A stretch of DNA of 64,000 nt from Agrobacterium fabrum str. C58. GTDB taxonomy: Bacteria; Pseudomonadota; Alphaproteobacteria; Rhizobiales; Rhizobiaceae. The DNA is taken from positions 1,679,501 to 1,743,500 of the forward strand of contig NC_003063.2 of the NCBI RefSeq assembly GCF_000092025.1, given 5' to 3'. Each line of letters opens with the position of its first letter. Position 1 is the first letter of the stretch. The notes under the pieces were generated by a model. That model was not told where the DNA came from, did no database searches, and worked only from the letters and a program-made list of their open reading frames with translations. Shown here in pieces: positions 8,131-19,540 of this stretch. The position numbers and the translations under genes were made by a program.

Positions 8131-8928
8131 TCAATGCTCCGGCAAGGTCTTCAGAAAAATGGAGGCCGCCTGTGCATAGACCAGCGGCTGTTCAAGGCAG
8201 GGAATGTGGCCACAGCCGGCGATGGTGACGAAACGGCTCTTGGGGATGAGACCCGCCAGCGATTGCACCAGTTCCGGTGGTGTGGAACCGTCCTGATCAC
8301 CCGCAATACAGAGCGCCGGCACGGCGATACGCCCGGCCTGTTCGGTAAAATCCGCATCACGGATGGCGGCGCAGGTGCCGCTATAACCCGCTTCAGGCTG
8401 TTGCGAGAGCATGTTGCGCGCGCCGGCATAGGCGGCATTCTCACGCTGGCGGAAGGCGGGCGTGAACCAGCGCTCCATGACGGGATCGACTAGCGAGGCG
8501 AGGCCATCGGCGGCGATCTTGTCGATCCGGGCATTCCACATCTCAGTCGTGCCGATCCTGTGAGCGGTATTGCTGAGCAGCAAAGCGCGGACGAGATCGG
8601 GCCGTCGCGCATAAAGTCCCTGCGCAATGAGACCACCGACCGAGAGGCCCCAGATGACGGCGCTTTTGATCTCGAGATGATCGAGAAGCGCAATCAGATC
8701 ACCGGCGTGATCGTCAATCGAATAGGGAGCACGCCCGACATCGGAAAGGCCGTGGCCGCGCTTGTCGTGCAGGACATAGGCATAGTCATCGCCGAGCGCC
8801 TCGATAACCGCATCCCAGATGCGGAAATCGGTGCCGAGCGAATTGATGAAGGCAATCACAGGCTTGCCGCTGTCCAATCCCTTGGCGCGATAATGGATCA
8901 CAGTCTCGCCGCAGCGCAGAAAATGCAT
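8131..8928 (-). CDS. pcaD: 3-oxoadipate enol-lactonase
   Basis: This 265-residue alpha/beta-hydrolase hydrolyses 3-oxoadipate enol-lactone to 3-oxoadipate. The nucleophile elbow is WGLSVGG with Ser96, and the catalytic His lies in AGCGHIPCLEQP near residue 245. It is the first gene of pcaDCHGB. GAGGAG stands about 8 bases before the ATG. The promoter must lie in the 95 bases shared with divergent pcaQ, where a PcaQ-type binding site is visible (9001-9016). Confidence 0.96.
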   Translation of the reverse strand: MHFLRCGETVIHYRAKGLDSGKPVIAFINSLGTDFRIWDAVIEALGDDYAYVLHDKRGHGLSDVGRAPYSIDDHAGDLIALLDHLEIKSAVIWGLSVGGLIAQGLYARRPDLVRALLLSNTAHRIGTTEMWNARIDKIAADGLASLVDPVMERWFTPAFRQRENAAYAGARNMLSQQPEAGYSGTCAAIRDADFTEQAGRIAVPALCIAGDQDGSTPPELVQSLAGLIPKSRFVTIAGCGHIPCLEQPLVYAQAASIFLKTLPEH

Positions 8929-9000
8929 GGCATGCTCCTCCCTGCGAAGACTATTGCAAGCCTGTTCCGGTTAAGTAAAATGACATTATTGATGGAAATC

Positions 9001-9016
9001 ATAACCTGTGGATTAT
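9001..9016. promoter_or_regulatory. Putative PcaQ binding site
   Basis: ATAACC-TGTG-GATTAT lies in the pcaD/pcaQ intergenic region, eight bases before the pcaQ start codon. It is an imperfect inverted repeat matching ATAACC-N4-GGTTAA, the motif I recall for PcaQ in Sinorhizobium meliloti, at 10 of 12 fixed positions. A further half-site GGTTAA occurs at 8969-8974, nearer pcaD. This fits activation of pcaD and autoregulation of pcaQ. Confidence 0.55.
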
Positions 9017-9023
9017 ATGAGCG

Positions 9024-9959
9024 ATGGTCGATCAGCGTATCAAGTTCCGGCATCTGCAGACCTTTGTGGAAGTGGCGCGACAGAAAAGCGTCATCCGCGC
9101 TGCGGAAATCCTGCATGTCAGCCAGCCGGCGGTGACGAAGACCATTCGCGAGCTGGAAGACGTCCTCGGCGTGTCGCTGCTGGAGCGGGAGGGGCGCGGC
9201 ATTCGCATCAGCCGCTACGGCGAGGTCTTCCTGCGCCATGCCGGCGCGACGATGACGGCGCTGCGCCAGGCGGTCGATTCGGTATCGCAGGAAGCGGCGC
9301 GCGCCGGCCCACCGGTGCGGGTTGGGGCTCTGCCCACGGTTTCCGTCCGCATCATGCCGAAGGCGATGTCCGGATTTCTGGCGGAGAAGACCGGCAGCCC
9401 GGTGAAGATCGTGACAGGCGAAAACGCCGTGCTTCTGGAGCAGCTGCGTGTCGGTGATCTCGATCTCGTCGTCGGGCGTCTCGCCGCGCCACAGAAAATG
9501 GCGGGTTTTTCCTTCGAGCACCTCTATTCGGAAAAGGTGCGCTTCGTGGTGCGCGCCGGCCATCCGCTTTTATCGCCCGGCCTTTCAGTGTTCGACCACC
9601 TGCATGAATATCCGGTGCTGATGCCGACGCGGCAATCCGTCATTGGCCCTGTCGTTGAGCAGTTTTTGATCGCCAACGGCGTTCCGGCTCTGCCGATCCG
9701 CATCGAAACCGTCTCGGATGCCTTCGGCCGCGCCTTCCTGCGCACCAGCGATGCAATCTGGATCATCTCGGAGGGCGTGGTGGCAGCGGATGTGGCGGAT
9801 GGCATTCTGGCGATCCTGCCGGTCGAGACCGGCGATACCAGCGGCCCGGTGGGGCTGACGGTCAGGGCCGATACGCAGCCCTCGCTGCCGCTGTCGCTTT
9901 TGATGCAGGCTATTCGCGAGGCAGCCGGTGAGCTGTTTGATGGGAGGACTGAAGGGTGA
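9024..9959 (+). CDS. pcaQ: LysR-type activator of the pca operon
   Basis: A 311-residue LysR-type regulator divergent from pcaD. The winged-helix domain occupies about residues 6-65 (FRHLQTFVEVARQKSVIRAA with SQPAVTKTIRELEDVLG), followed by a periplasmic-binding-protein-like effector domain from about 95 onward. In Agrobacterium and Sinorhizobium, PcaQ activates pcaDCHGB in response to the intermediate beta-carboxy-cis,cis-muconate; the same is inferred here from position. The gene converges on pobA with a hairpin between them. The start codon has only a weak ribosome-binding site, as is common for regulators. Confidence 0.93.
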   Translation: MVDQRIKFRHLQTFVEVARQKSVIRAAEILHVSQPAVTKTIRELEDVLGVSLLEREGRGIRISRYGEVFLRHAGATMTALRQAVDSVSQEAARAGPPVRVGALPTVSVRIMPKAMSGFLAEKTGSPVKIVTGENAVLLEQLRVGDLDLVVGRLAAPQKMAGFSFEHLYSEKVRFVVRAGHPLLSPGLSVFDHLHEYPVLMPTRQSVIGPVVEQFLIANGVPALPIRIETVSDAFGRAFLRTSDAIWIISEGVVAADVADGILAILPVETGDTSGPVGLTVRADTQPSLPLSLLMQAIREAAGELFDGRTEG

Positions 9960-9974
9960 ATACACTCTCGACGT

Positions 9975-9999
9975 CATCCTCGGCCTTGTGCCGAGGATG
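9975..9999. terminator. Bidirectional hairpin between convergent pcaQ and pobA
   Basis: CATCCTCGGC and GCCGAGGATG form a perfect 10 bp stem with a 5-base loop in the 71-base gap between two convergent stop codons. It could terminate transcription from both sides. The sequence also resembles one arm of a palindromic repeat common in rhizobial intergenic regions. Confidence 0.6.
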
Positions 10000-10030
10000 G
10001 AAAACCGCTTCACACTTTTCCTCAAAACGC

Positions 10031-12245
<2,215 letters not shown>

Positions 12246-12991
12246 ACGGCAAGAAGCGCCGGCAAATATCGCTCCACCAGTTCCTCCATCGAGGCGACCG
12301 AGGCGGCAAGCCCGACATTAAGCGCGGCGACCGTCTGGCCGCGCACGGTTTTCAGCGGCACGGCGATGGAGCGAAGGCCGATTTCGACTTCCTGATCGAT
12401 CAGCGCATAACCGCGATGGCCGGTCACCTCGATTTCGGCGAGCAGGGCGTCCATATCGGTGATGGTTTTTTCCGTGCGGGCGACCAGCCGGGAGGCTTCG
12501 AGAATGTCGCGCCGCCGCTCAGCCGGTTGTGCGGCAAGAAGAACCCTGCCCATCGAGGTGCAATAGGCAGGCAGGCGTGACCCCGGCATCAGCGCAATCG
12601 ACATCACCCGCTGCTGGGCGGCACGCGCCACATAAACGATTTCGGCCTCATCCAGAATAGAAACGGAAGTGCTCTGGCCGATCTCCTCCGAGAGGCGGTC
12701 TAGCAGCGGCTGCACGATCTTCGGCAGCGGCATTGTGGCCAGACAGCCGGTGCCGAGCCGCAGCACTTTGGGCGTCACGGTGAAGAACTTGCCGTCATAG
12801 GCCGCATAACCAAGCTCCGAAAGCGTCAGCAGACAACGCCGCGTCGTTGCGCGGTCCAGCCCGGCAATCTCGGCGGCGTCAGAGATGGAAAGCCGCGGCC
12901 GCTCGGCGCTGAAGGCCTCGATGACCCGCAAACCCTTGGCGAGACCGCCCATCATGTCTCTTTCACTGACAGCCATGCTCAAGCTCCATTT

Positions 12992-13006
12992 GTGCGATAT
13001 ACGAAC
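12992..13006. promoter_or_regulatory. PcaR operator in the pcaR/pcaI intergenic region
   Basis: Read on the minus strand the 15 bases are GTTCGTATATCGCAC. The operator I recall for Pseudomonas putida PcaR is GTTCGATAATCGCAC, so 12 of 15 positions match and both arms are intact. A further half-site ACGCAC follows at 13019-13024. It lies 16 bases upstream of pcaR and about 110 bases upstream of pcaI, placing it to control both. Confidence 0.65.
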
Positions 13007-13114
13007 AAAAATCATATAACGCACAAAATCCTTGCCGTCGAGGCAATTTCGGCTTTACCTCATCGCCACGCAGCCTTGCAGGTCCATCCGCTCGGCTGGA
13101 TGGAGGTTTTGAGA

Positions 13115-13822
13115 ATGGACAAGACAATCAAGAGCGCCGAAGAGGCGCTTTCCAGCATCGGCGACGGTGCGACGATCATGATCGGCGGTTTTGGTGGCTC
13201 CGGCGCGCCGATCGAGCTGATCCACGCGCTGATCGACAAGGGACCGAAGAACCTGACTGTTATCAACAACAATGCCGGCAATGGCCGCATTGGCATCGCC
13301 GCGATGATCGACGCCGGCATGGTCAAAAAGATGATCTGCTCCTTCCCGCGCTCCTCCGATCCGCGCGCCTTTACAGACCGGTATCTGGCCGGCGAAATCG
13401 AGCTGGAACTGGTGCCGCAAGGCACGCTCGCCGAGCGCATCCGCGCCGGCGGTGCTGGCATTCCCGCCTTCTACACCCCGACGGGCTTCGGCACCGAATT
13501 GGCCAATGGCAAGGTCATCGCAGAATTCGACGGCCGCTCCTATGTGCAGGAACGCTGGCTGAAGGCGGATTTCGCCATCGTCAAGGCTGAGCTTGGCGAT
13601 ACCTATGGCAACCTCACCTACAACAAGGCGGGTCGCAATTTTAACCCGCTGATGTGCATGGCCGCAAAGACCACCATCGCGCAGGTCTCCAGGATCGTCG
13701 CTGCCGGCGAGATCGACCCGGAGCATGTCGTGACGCCAGGCATTTTCGTTAACGGCGTCGTGGAAATCCCCGATCCGCAACAGGAAGAAGTCCTCATTCG
13801 CGCCGGAGTAGCCTACGCATGA
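13115..13822 (+). CDS. pcaI: 3-oxoadipate CoA-transferase subunit A
   Basis: This 235-residue alpha subunit of the CoA-transferase moves CoA from succinyl-CoA to 3-oxoadipate. Typical features are the glycine-rich IMIGGFGGSGAPIELIHAL near 19-37, NNNAGNGRIG, and the C-terminal PGIFVNGVVEI. The start at 13115 (MDKTIKSAEEAL) is set by GGAGG at 13102-13106; the upstream extension from 12992 is not protein-like. It overlaps pcaJ by four bases (ATGA), consistent with 1:1 assembly. Confidence 0.97.
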   Translation: MDKTIKSAEEALSSIGDGATIMIGGFGGSGAPIELIHALIDKGPKNLTVINNNAGNGRIGIAAMIDAGMVKKMICSFPRSSDPRAFTDRYLAGEIELELVPQGTLAERIRAGGAGIPAFYTPTGFGTELANGKVIAEFDGRSYVQERWLKADFAIVKAELGDTYGNLTYNKAGRNFNPLMCMAAKTTIAQVSRIVAAGEIDPEHVVTPGIFVNGVVEIPDPQQEEVLIRAGVAYA

Positions 13823-14514
13823 CCCAAACCATCGACACCCGCGAAGACATCAAGCTTTCCAACGCCCAGATCGCCTGGCGCGCGGCGCAGGACATCGAGG
13901 ACGGCGCTTACGTCAATCTCGGCATCGGCTTTCCCGAAATGGTGGCGCGTTACCAGCCGCCCGGCCGTCAGGCGATCTTCCACACCGAAAACGGTATCCT
14001 GAATTTCGGCGAAGCCCCGCCGGAAGGTGAAGAGGACTGGAACCTCATTAATGCCGGCAAAAAGGCCGTGACATTGAAGCCCGGTGCGGCCTTCTTCCAC
14101 CATGCCGACAGCTTCGCCATGGTGCGCGGCGGGCATCTGGATGTGGCGATCCTCGGGGCCTATCAGGTGGCGCAGAACGGCGATCTCGCCAATTGGCGCG
14201 TCGGTTCCAAGGGCGTGCCGGCCGTCGGCGGGGCCATGGATCTGGTGCATGGCGCCAAACAGGTCTTCGTCATCACCGAACATGTTACCAAGAACGGCGA
14301 ACCGAAGCTGGTTGAGAAATGCGCGTTCCCGCTGACCGGCGTCGGCTGCATCACCCGCATCTATACCAGCCATGCGGTGATCGACGTGGTGGACGGCCGT
14401 TTCGTGCTGCGCGAAAAACTGCCGGCGATGACATTTGAGGAATTGCAGGCCATGACCGGCGCGCCGCTGCATGTCGAGGGCACGGTTGCCGATCTCGTCG
14501 CACCGGAACTTTGA
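13819..14514 (+). CDS. pcaJ: 3-oxoadipate CoA-transferase subunit B
   Basis: This 231-residue beta subunit carries the catalytic glutamate, Glu57 in HTENGILNFGE, which forms the CoA thioester intermediate. YVNLGIGFPEMVARY (31-45) and GGAMDLVHGAKQVFV are also characteristic. It is translationally coupled to pcaI and is followed ten bases later by pcaF. Product: 3-oxoadipyl-CoA, the thiolase substrate. Confidence 0.97.
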   Translation: MTQTIDTREDIKLSNAQIAWRAAQDIEDGAYVNLGIGFPEMVARYQPPGRQAIFHTENGILNFGEAPPEGEEDWNLINAGKKAVTLKPGAAFFHHADSFAMVRGGHLDVAILGAYQVAQNGDLANWRVGSKGVPAVGGAMDLVHGAKQVFVITEHVTKNGEPKLVEKCAFPLTGVGCITRIYTSHAVIDVVDGRFVLREKLPAMTFEELQAMTGAPLHVEGTVADLVAPEL

Positions 14515-14524
14515 GGAAACATCG

Positions 14525-15730
<1,206 letters not shown>

Positions 15731-15891
15731 CGGGAAAAGCGGCATTCGGTATCGGGATACGGGGCGAATGCCTTCGTGTGGCGGTGCGGATACTGATGTA
15801 AAACGTTATCAATGCCACTGCCACAGTTTCAATACGTGTGGTTGTGGCTATTCAGGCCACTTGGCGATGATTTCTCACTCTTGGCCCACCC

Positions 15892-15994
15892 CATTCCTAT
15901 GCTTGTCACAGGAATCCAGTCGATGCGCGGCGGAAAGACCCCTCTCAGCCCAAGGACTTGGGCTGGCTGGATCCCTGTGACAAGCACAGGGATG
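15892..15994. repeat. Nested palindromic intergenic repeat (RIME-like)
   Basis: Outer arms of 28 bases (15892-15919 and 15967-15994) are inverted copies with two mismatches; both contain CTTGTCACAGG or its complement. Inside, CAGCCCAAG-GA-CTTGGGCTG (15946-15965) is a perfect palindrome. The overall size near 103 bp with two palindromes, and the familiar arm sequence, resemble the rhizobial intergenic mosaic element RIME1 or a related dispersed repeat. No coding capacity. The structure is certain; the family name is from memory. Confidence 0.75.
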
Positions 15995-16108
15995 AGGCGG
16001 GAGGCGTGGTGGATTAGTCGTGGTGGATGGTAAAGCAGGTGCCACCCAAGAAGCGCCGCCTCAGCATTTTCGCCACGACGTTCCCCGCCATATGCCTTGG
16101 CTATGTTG

Positions 16109-16119
16109 GATTCCATCAT
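16109..16119. promoter_or_regulatory. Candidate operator copy 1 for the LacI-type regulator
   Basis: GATTCCATCAT occurs here, about 60 bases before the regulator's start codon, and again exactly at 17216-17226 upstream of the first binding-protein gene. Sharing between its own promoter and the target promoter is typical of LacI-family autoregulation. Confidence 0.4.
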
Positions 16120-16176
16120 CATCCGTGACATGTTTTGCGAGATATGACGGAAATCTTTCCACCTGCGGGAGCCAAC

Positions 16177-17205
16177 ATGAAGCGTCCGACCATCACAGAT
16201 GTCGCAAAAGCCGCCGGCGTCAGCGTCGCCACCGTCGACCGGGTTTTGAACGGCCGCCTGCCGGTGCGGGAGGAAACCGCGCGGCGGGTGTTCGAGGCGG
16301 CGGAGAAGATCGGTTTTCATGCCGCCAACATCATTCGCCAGCGCATGCTGGCCGATATGCCGTCCTATAGTCTCGGCATCATCCTGCGCAAGGAACGACA
16401 TGCCTTCTATCAGACCTTTGCCGACGAGCTGGAGCTTGCGGCGCGCAACATCCGGGATCGCCATCTCAACCTGCGCATCGAATTCGCCCAGTCCGGCGAA
16501 CCGGGCGAGCTGGCAGGGCTGCTGACCGGCATGAAGGGCCGCGTGCAGGCTGTGGCCGCAACCGGGCCCGACCATCACGATGTCACGGCCGCCGTCGAGG
16601 CCCTGAAGGCCAAGGGCATACCGACGTTTTCGCTGCTTTCCGATTTTGCCCAGGGTGTGCGGGAAGCTTATCTCGGTGCCAACAACATGAAGGTCGGGCG
16701 TACGGCGGCGTGGATGATCTCCCGGCTGGCGCGCGGCAAGGGCAAGGTGCTTCTGCTGCTGGGCGGTCACCGTTTCCACGGCCATTCGCTGCGCGAAACC
16801 GGCTTTCGCAGCTATATGCGCGAATATGCGCCGGAATTCGAGGTGATGGACGCGTTGATCACACTGGAAACACGCCGGCTGAGCTATGAATTGGTCATGG
16901 ACACCATCGCCAAGCACCGGGATCTCGTCGGCATCTATTGCATTGGCGGCGGCATGGAGGGCGTGATCGAGGCCCTGCAGCAGGAAAACCGGCAGGAAGA
17001 CATCGTCTGTCTGGTCAACGAACTCACCCCCGAATCCCGTCAGGCACTGCTGGAACGGCGTATCAGCGGCGTCTTCCAGACCCCGTTGCGCGAACTCTGC
17101 ACTGACCTTCTGACCACCATGGTGCACACCATCGAACACGGCATGGCGGAAACGCCGGGGCAGCGTTTCGTGCCCGCGCATTTATGGGTTCCTGAGAGCC
17201 TGTGA
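16177..17205 (+). CDS. LacI-family transcriptional regulator
   Basis: This 342-residue repressor-type regulator has an N-terminal LacI helix-turn-helix (TITDVAKAAGVSVATVDRVLNG) and a ribose-binding-like effector domain. VATVDRVLNG replaces the more usual VSTVSRVLN, putting Asp in the recognition region. The start at 16177 has GCGGGAG just upstream. It precedes, in the same direction, two periplasmic binding proteins and three sugar-modifying enzymes (to 22252), which it probably controls. The effector is likely a cyclitol or a keto-sugar, judged by the enzymes. Confidence 0.9.
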   Translation: MKRPTITDVAKAAGVSVATVDRVLNGRLPVREETARRVFEAAEKIGFHAANIIRQRMLADMPSYSLGIILRKERHAFYQTFADELELAARNIRDRHLNLRIEFAQSGEPGELAGLLTGMKGRVQAVAATGPDHHDVTAAVEALKAKGIPTFSLLSDFAQGVREAYLGANNMKVGRTAAWMISRLARGKGKVLLLLGGHRFHGHSLRETGFRSYMREYAPEFEVMDALITLETRRLSYELVMDTIAKHRDLVGIYCIGGGMEGVIEALQQENRQEDIVCLVNELTPESRQALLERRISGVFQTPLRELCTDLLTTMVHTIEHGMAETPGQRFVPAHLWVPESL

Positions 17206-17226
17206 TGGTTTGATAGATTCCATCAT
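17203..17226. promoter_or_regulatory. Candidate operator copy 2 for the LacI-type regulator
   Basis: TGATGG (17203-17208) and CCATCA (17220-17225) form an inverted repeat with an 11-base spacer, and GATTCCATCAT repeats exactly the sequence at 16109-16119. A similar CTATCATGCTTGATGG follows at about 17243-17258. It overlaps the regulator's stop codon and lies about 265 bases upstream of the first binding-protein gene. Confidence 0.45.
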
Positions 17227-17489
17227 AAACCCGGCGCCTGTTTCTATCATGCTTGATGGTTTTGCGTGCTGTTGACGCGTTGACGCCGCGCCCGGACTAG
17301 GAAATCTTGGCCGCCTGTGGAGCGGGCAGGAGGCCGACCTTCACGACACTAGATTATTTCAGGGTTGCTTGACGCCGCGGATTTTCCTTTGCGGCGAAGG
17401 GGTAGCTTTTTGCCGGAAAGCCATGACAGCGCGAAATGCGCGAGAGGGCGCAACCGGTTCTTTTCAAAAGGTTTTTGGAGGAGAACGAC

Positions 17490-18431
17490 ATGAAAAGACA
17501 TTTCGCAATTGCAGCTTTCGCCGCCATGCTGGCAACGGGTGCTTCGGCCCAGACCGTCGGGGTTTCGATGGCGCTGTTCGACGATAATTTCCTGACGGTA
17601 CTGCGCAACGGCATGATCGATTATTCCAAGGGTATGAACGGTGTTTCGCTGCAGGTTGAGGATGCGCAGAACGATGTCGGCAAGCAACTGAGCCAGGTGC
17701 AGAATTTCGTCGCAGCCGGCGTCGACGCCATCATCGTCAATCCGGTCGATACGGACGCGACCGTAGCACTTTCGCAGGCCGCTGCCGCTGCCGGCATTCC
17801 GCTTGTCTATGTCAACCGCCAGCCGGTCAATCTCGACAGCCTGCCGGACAAACAGGCCTTCGTCGCCTCCGATGAAAAGCAGTCGGGCACCCTGCAGACG
17901 CAGGAAGTCTGCCGGCTTTTGAAGCAAGCGGGCAAGACGGACGCCAAGGCCGTGGTGATGATGGGCGAGCTTTCCAACCAGGCGGCGCGCATGCGCACGC
18001 AGGATATCAAGGATGTGGTCGCGACGCCCGATTGCAGCTTCATCAAGCTAGTGGAGGAACAGTCCGCCAACTGGTCGCGCACGCAGGGCTCGGATCTGAT
18101 GACAAACTGGCTTTCAGCCGGCGTCGAGTTCGATGCCGTCATTTCCAACAATGACGAGATGGCCATCGGCGCCATCCAGTCGCTGAAGGCGGCAGGCCGG
18201 TCGATGGATAGTGTCATCATCGCCGGCATCGACGCCACGCAGGACGCGCTTGCCGCCATGGCGGCGGGTGATCTGGATGTGAGCGTTTTCCAGAATGCCG
18301 CAGGCCAGGGCAAGGGTGCGCTGGACGCGGCGCTGAAACTCGCCAAGGGCGAGACCATCGACAAGAAGGTCTTCGTGCCCTTCGAACTGGTGACGCCTGA
18401 CAACCTCAAGAACTATCAGGCCAAGAACTGA
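17490..18431 (+). CDS. Ribose-type periplasmic sugar-binding protein (paralog 1)
   Basis: This 313-residue binding protein of the RbsB-like family (Peripla_BP_4) has a Sec signal peptide of about 20 residues ending in GASA. The mature protein begins QTVGVSMALFDDNFLTVLRN and shows GVDAIIVNPVDTDA, NNDEMAIGAIQSLKAAG and GIDATQDALAAMAAGDLDV, the core ligand-binding strands of the fold. The ATG at 17490 has GGAGGAG upstream. It is paralogous to the next gene. No permease or ATPase of the Rbs/CUT2 type is nearby, so it must use a transporter encoded elsewhere or serve sensing. Confidence 0.9.
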   Translation: MKRHFAIAAFAAMLATGASAQTVGVSMALFDDNFLTVLRNGMIDYSKGMNGVSLQVEDAQNDVGKQLSQVQNFVAAGVDAIIVNPVDTDATVALSQAAAAAGIPLVYVNRQPVNLDSLPDKQAFVASDEKQSGTLQTQEVCRLLKQAGKTDAKAVVMMGELSNQAARMRTQDIKDVVATPDCSFIKLVEEQSANWSRTQGSDLMTNWLSAGVEFDAVISNNDEMAIGAIQSLKAAGRSMDSVIIAGIDATQDALAAMAAGDLDVSVFQNAAGQGKGALDAALKLAKGETIDKKVFVPFELVTPDNLKNYQAKN

Positions 18432-18491
18432 GCCATGGCCATGCCCAGGCTGCTTCTCCGCTCCCGGGGAGTGCCGCCGGGCGGGCCGACG

Positions 18492-18523
18492 CGCCGGAGC
18501 CGGCAGGATGGCCGGCTCCGGCG
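18492..18523. terminator. Strong hairpin between tandem binding-protein genes
   Basis: A perfect 13 bp GC-rich stem (CGCCGGAGCCGGC and its complement) with a 6-base loop lies 60 bases after the first binding-protein stop. There is no T-run. It probably stabilises the upstream mRNA or partly terminates it, giving different levels of the two paralogs. Confidence 0.55.
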
Positions 18524-18567
18524 ACACAACATGAAGCAACCAGCGGCGATTTCCGTGGGAGGAAACC

Positions 18568-19491
18568 TTGAAAAAACTATTGATGGCGACGGCACTCTGC
18601 ATTTTCGCGACACCGGCTCTTGCCGAAACCCGCATCGCAGTCTCGATGACGTCTTTCGACAATCCCTTTCTGACGATCCTGCTGAACGGCATCAGGGCCG
18701 AGGCCGGGCGCGATAAAAACATCGAGCTTCTGGTTGAGGATGCCCAGCTTGATCCGTCAAAGCAGCTCAATCAGGTGCAGAATTTCATCGCCAATGGTGT
18801 CGATGCGATCATCGTCAATGCCGTGGATGGCGATGCGACTGCCGCAATCACCAAAGCCGCCTCTGCTGCGAAAATTCCGTTGGTTTATGTGAACCATCCG
18901 CCGGCCGAACTGGAGACCGGCCTGCCTGATGGCACGGCCTTTGTCGGTTCCAACGAACTCGATTCCGGCACCATGGAAGCCGAAGCCGCCTGCAAGCTGA
19001 TGGGCGGCAAGGGCAAGGCCGTCATCCTGATGGGGCCATTGGAAAATCACGCGGCGCTGGTGCGTACCAAGGATGTCGAAACGGTATTTTCTAAACCGGA
19101 ATGCAAGATCGAAATCCTCGAAAAGCAGACGGCGAACTGGAGCCGCACGCAGGCGCAGGACCTCGTTTCATCCTGGCTGACGGCGGGTATTCAGTTCGAT
19201 GCCGTCATCGCCAATAATGATGAAATGGCGATAGGTGCAGCGCAGGCGCTCAAAGCAGCGGGCGTGTCCATGAAGGATGTCGTCATTGCCGGCATCGACG
19301 CCACACCGGACGGTCTTGCCGCCATGCAGGCCGGCGATCTCGATATCACCGTCTACCAGAATGCGACGAAGCAGGGTGAGGTCTCCGTCCAGACGGCGGT
19401 GAAGGCCGCTGCCGGGCAAAGCACGGAAAAGACGCTCTGGGTGCCTTTCGAACTCGTCACCCCGGAAAACATGTCCGCTTACGCGAAATAA
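18568..19491 (+). CDS. Ribose-type periplasmic sugar-binding protein (paralog 2)
   Basis: This 307-residue RbsB-like protein has a signal peptide of about 19 residues (MKKLLMATALCIFATPALA). The start is a TTG with GGGAGG about 7 bases upstream; the next in-frame ATG would delete half the signal peptide, so TTG is preferred. It parallels the preceding protein over its whole length (SFDNPFLTILLNGI, VDAIIVNAVDGDA, TANWSRTQAQDLVSSWLTAG, NNDEMAIGAAQALKAAG). Tandem duplication of binding proteins without transport components is unusual. The ligand is unknown, probably a cyclitol or related sugar. Confidence 0.9.
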   Translation: MKKLLMATALCIFATPALAETRIAVSMTSFDNPFLTILLNGIRAEAGRDKNIELLVEDAQLDPSKQLNQVQNFIANGVDAIIVNAVDGDATAAITKAASAAKIPLVYVNHPPAELETGLPDGTAFVGSNELDSGTMEAEAACKLMGGKGKAVILMGPLENHAALVRTKDVETVFSKPECKIEILEKQTANWSRTQAQDLVSSWLTAGIQFDAVIANNDEMAIGAAQALKAAGVSMKDVVIAGIDATPDGLAAMQAGDLDITVYQNATKQGEVSVQTAVKAAAGQSTEKTLWVPFELVTPENMSAYAK

Positions 19492-19494
19492 GCC

Positions 19495-19512
19495 CCGGGG
19501 CCTCGGCCCCGG
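19495..19512. terminator. Palindrome after the second binding-protein gene
   Basis: CCGGGGCC-TC-GGCCCCGG is a perfect GC-rich inverted repeat immediately after the stop codon and 28 bases before the next start. With no T-run it is more likely an mRNA 3' end stabiliser than a full terminator. Confidence 0.45.
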
Positions 19513-19540
19513 TCCGTTTATCACTCCACTGGAAATAGCC

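Larger units (their letters stand above)
15731..16176. other. Intergenic region between pcaF and LacI-type regulator
   Basis: About 446 bases without a convincing gene; open frames here are short and lack protein-like composition. It contains a nested palindromic repeat (15892-15994) and, near its right end, a candidate operator for the LacI-type regulator that follows (16109-16119). Confidence 0.7.

Noticed and set aside
12992..13114. N-terminal extension of pcaI from an upstream ATG
   Set aside because: The stretch lacks protein-like composition, contains the PcaR operator, and a good GGAGG supports the start at 13115.
15829..17181. 450-codon open frame on the minus strand
   Set aside because: Antisense to the LacI-type regulator and running through the palindromic repeat; the opposite strand has a perfect HTH and effector domain.
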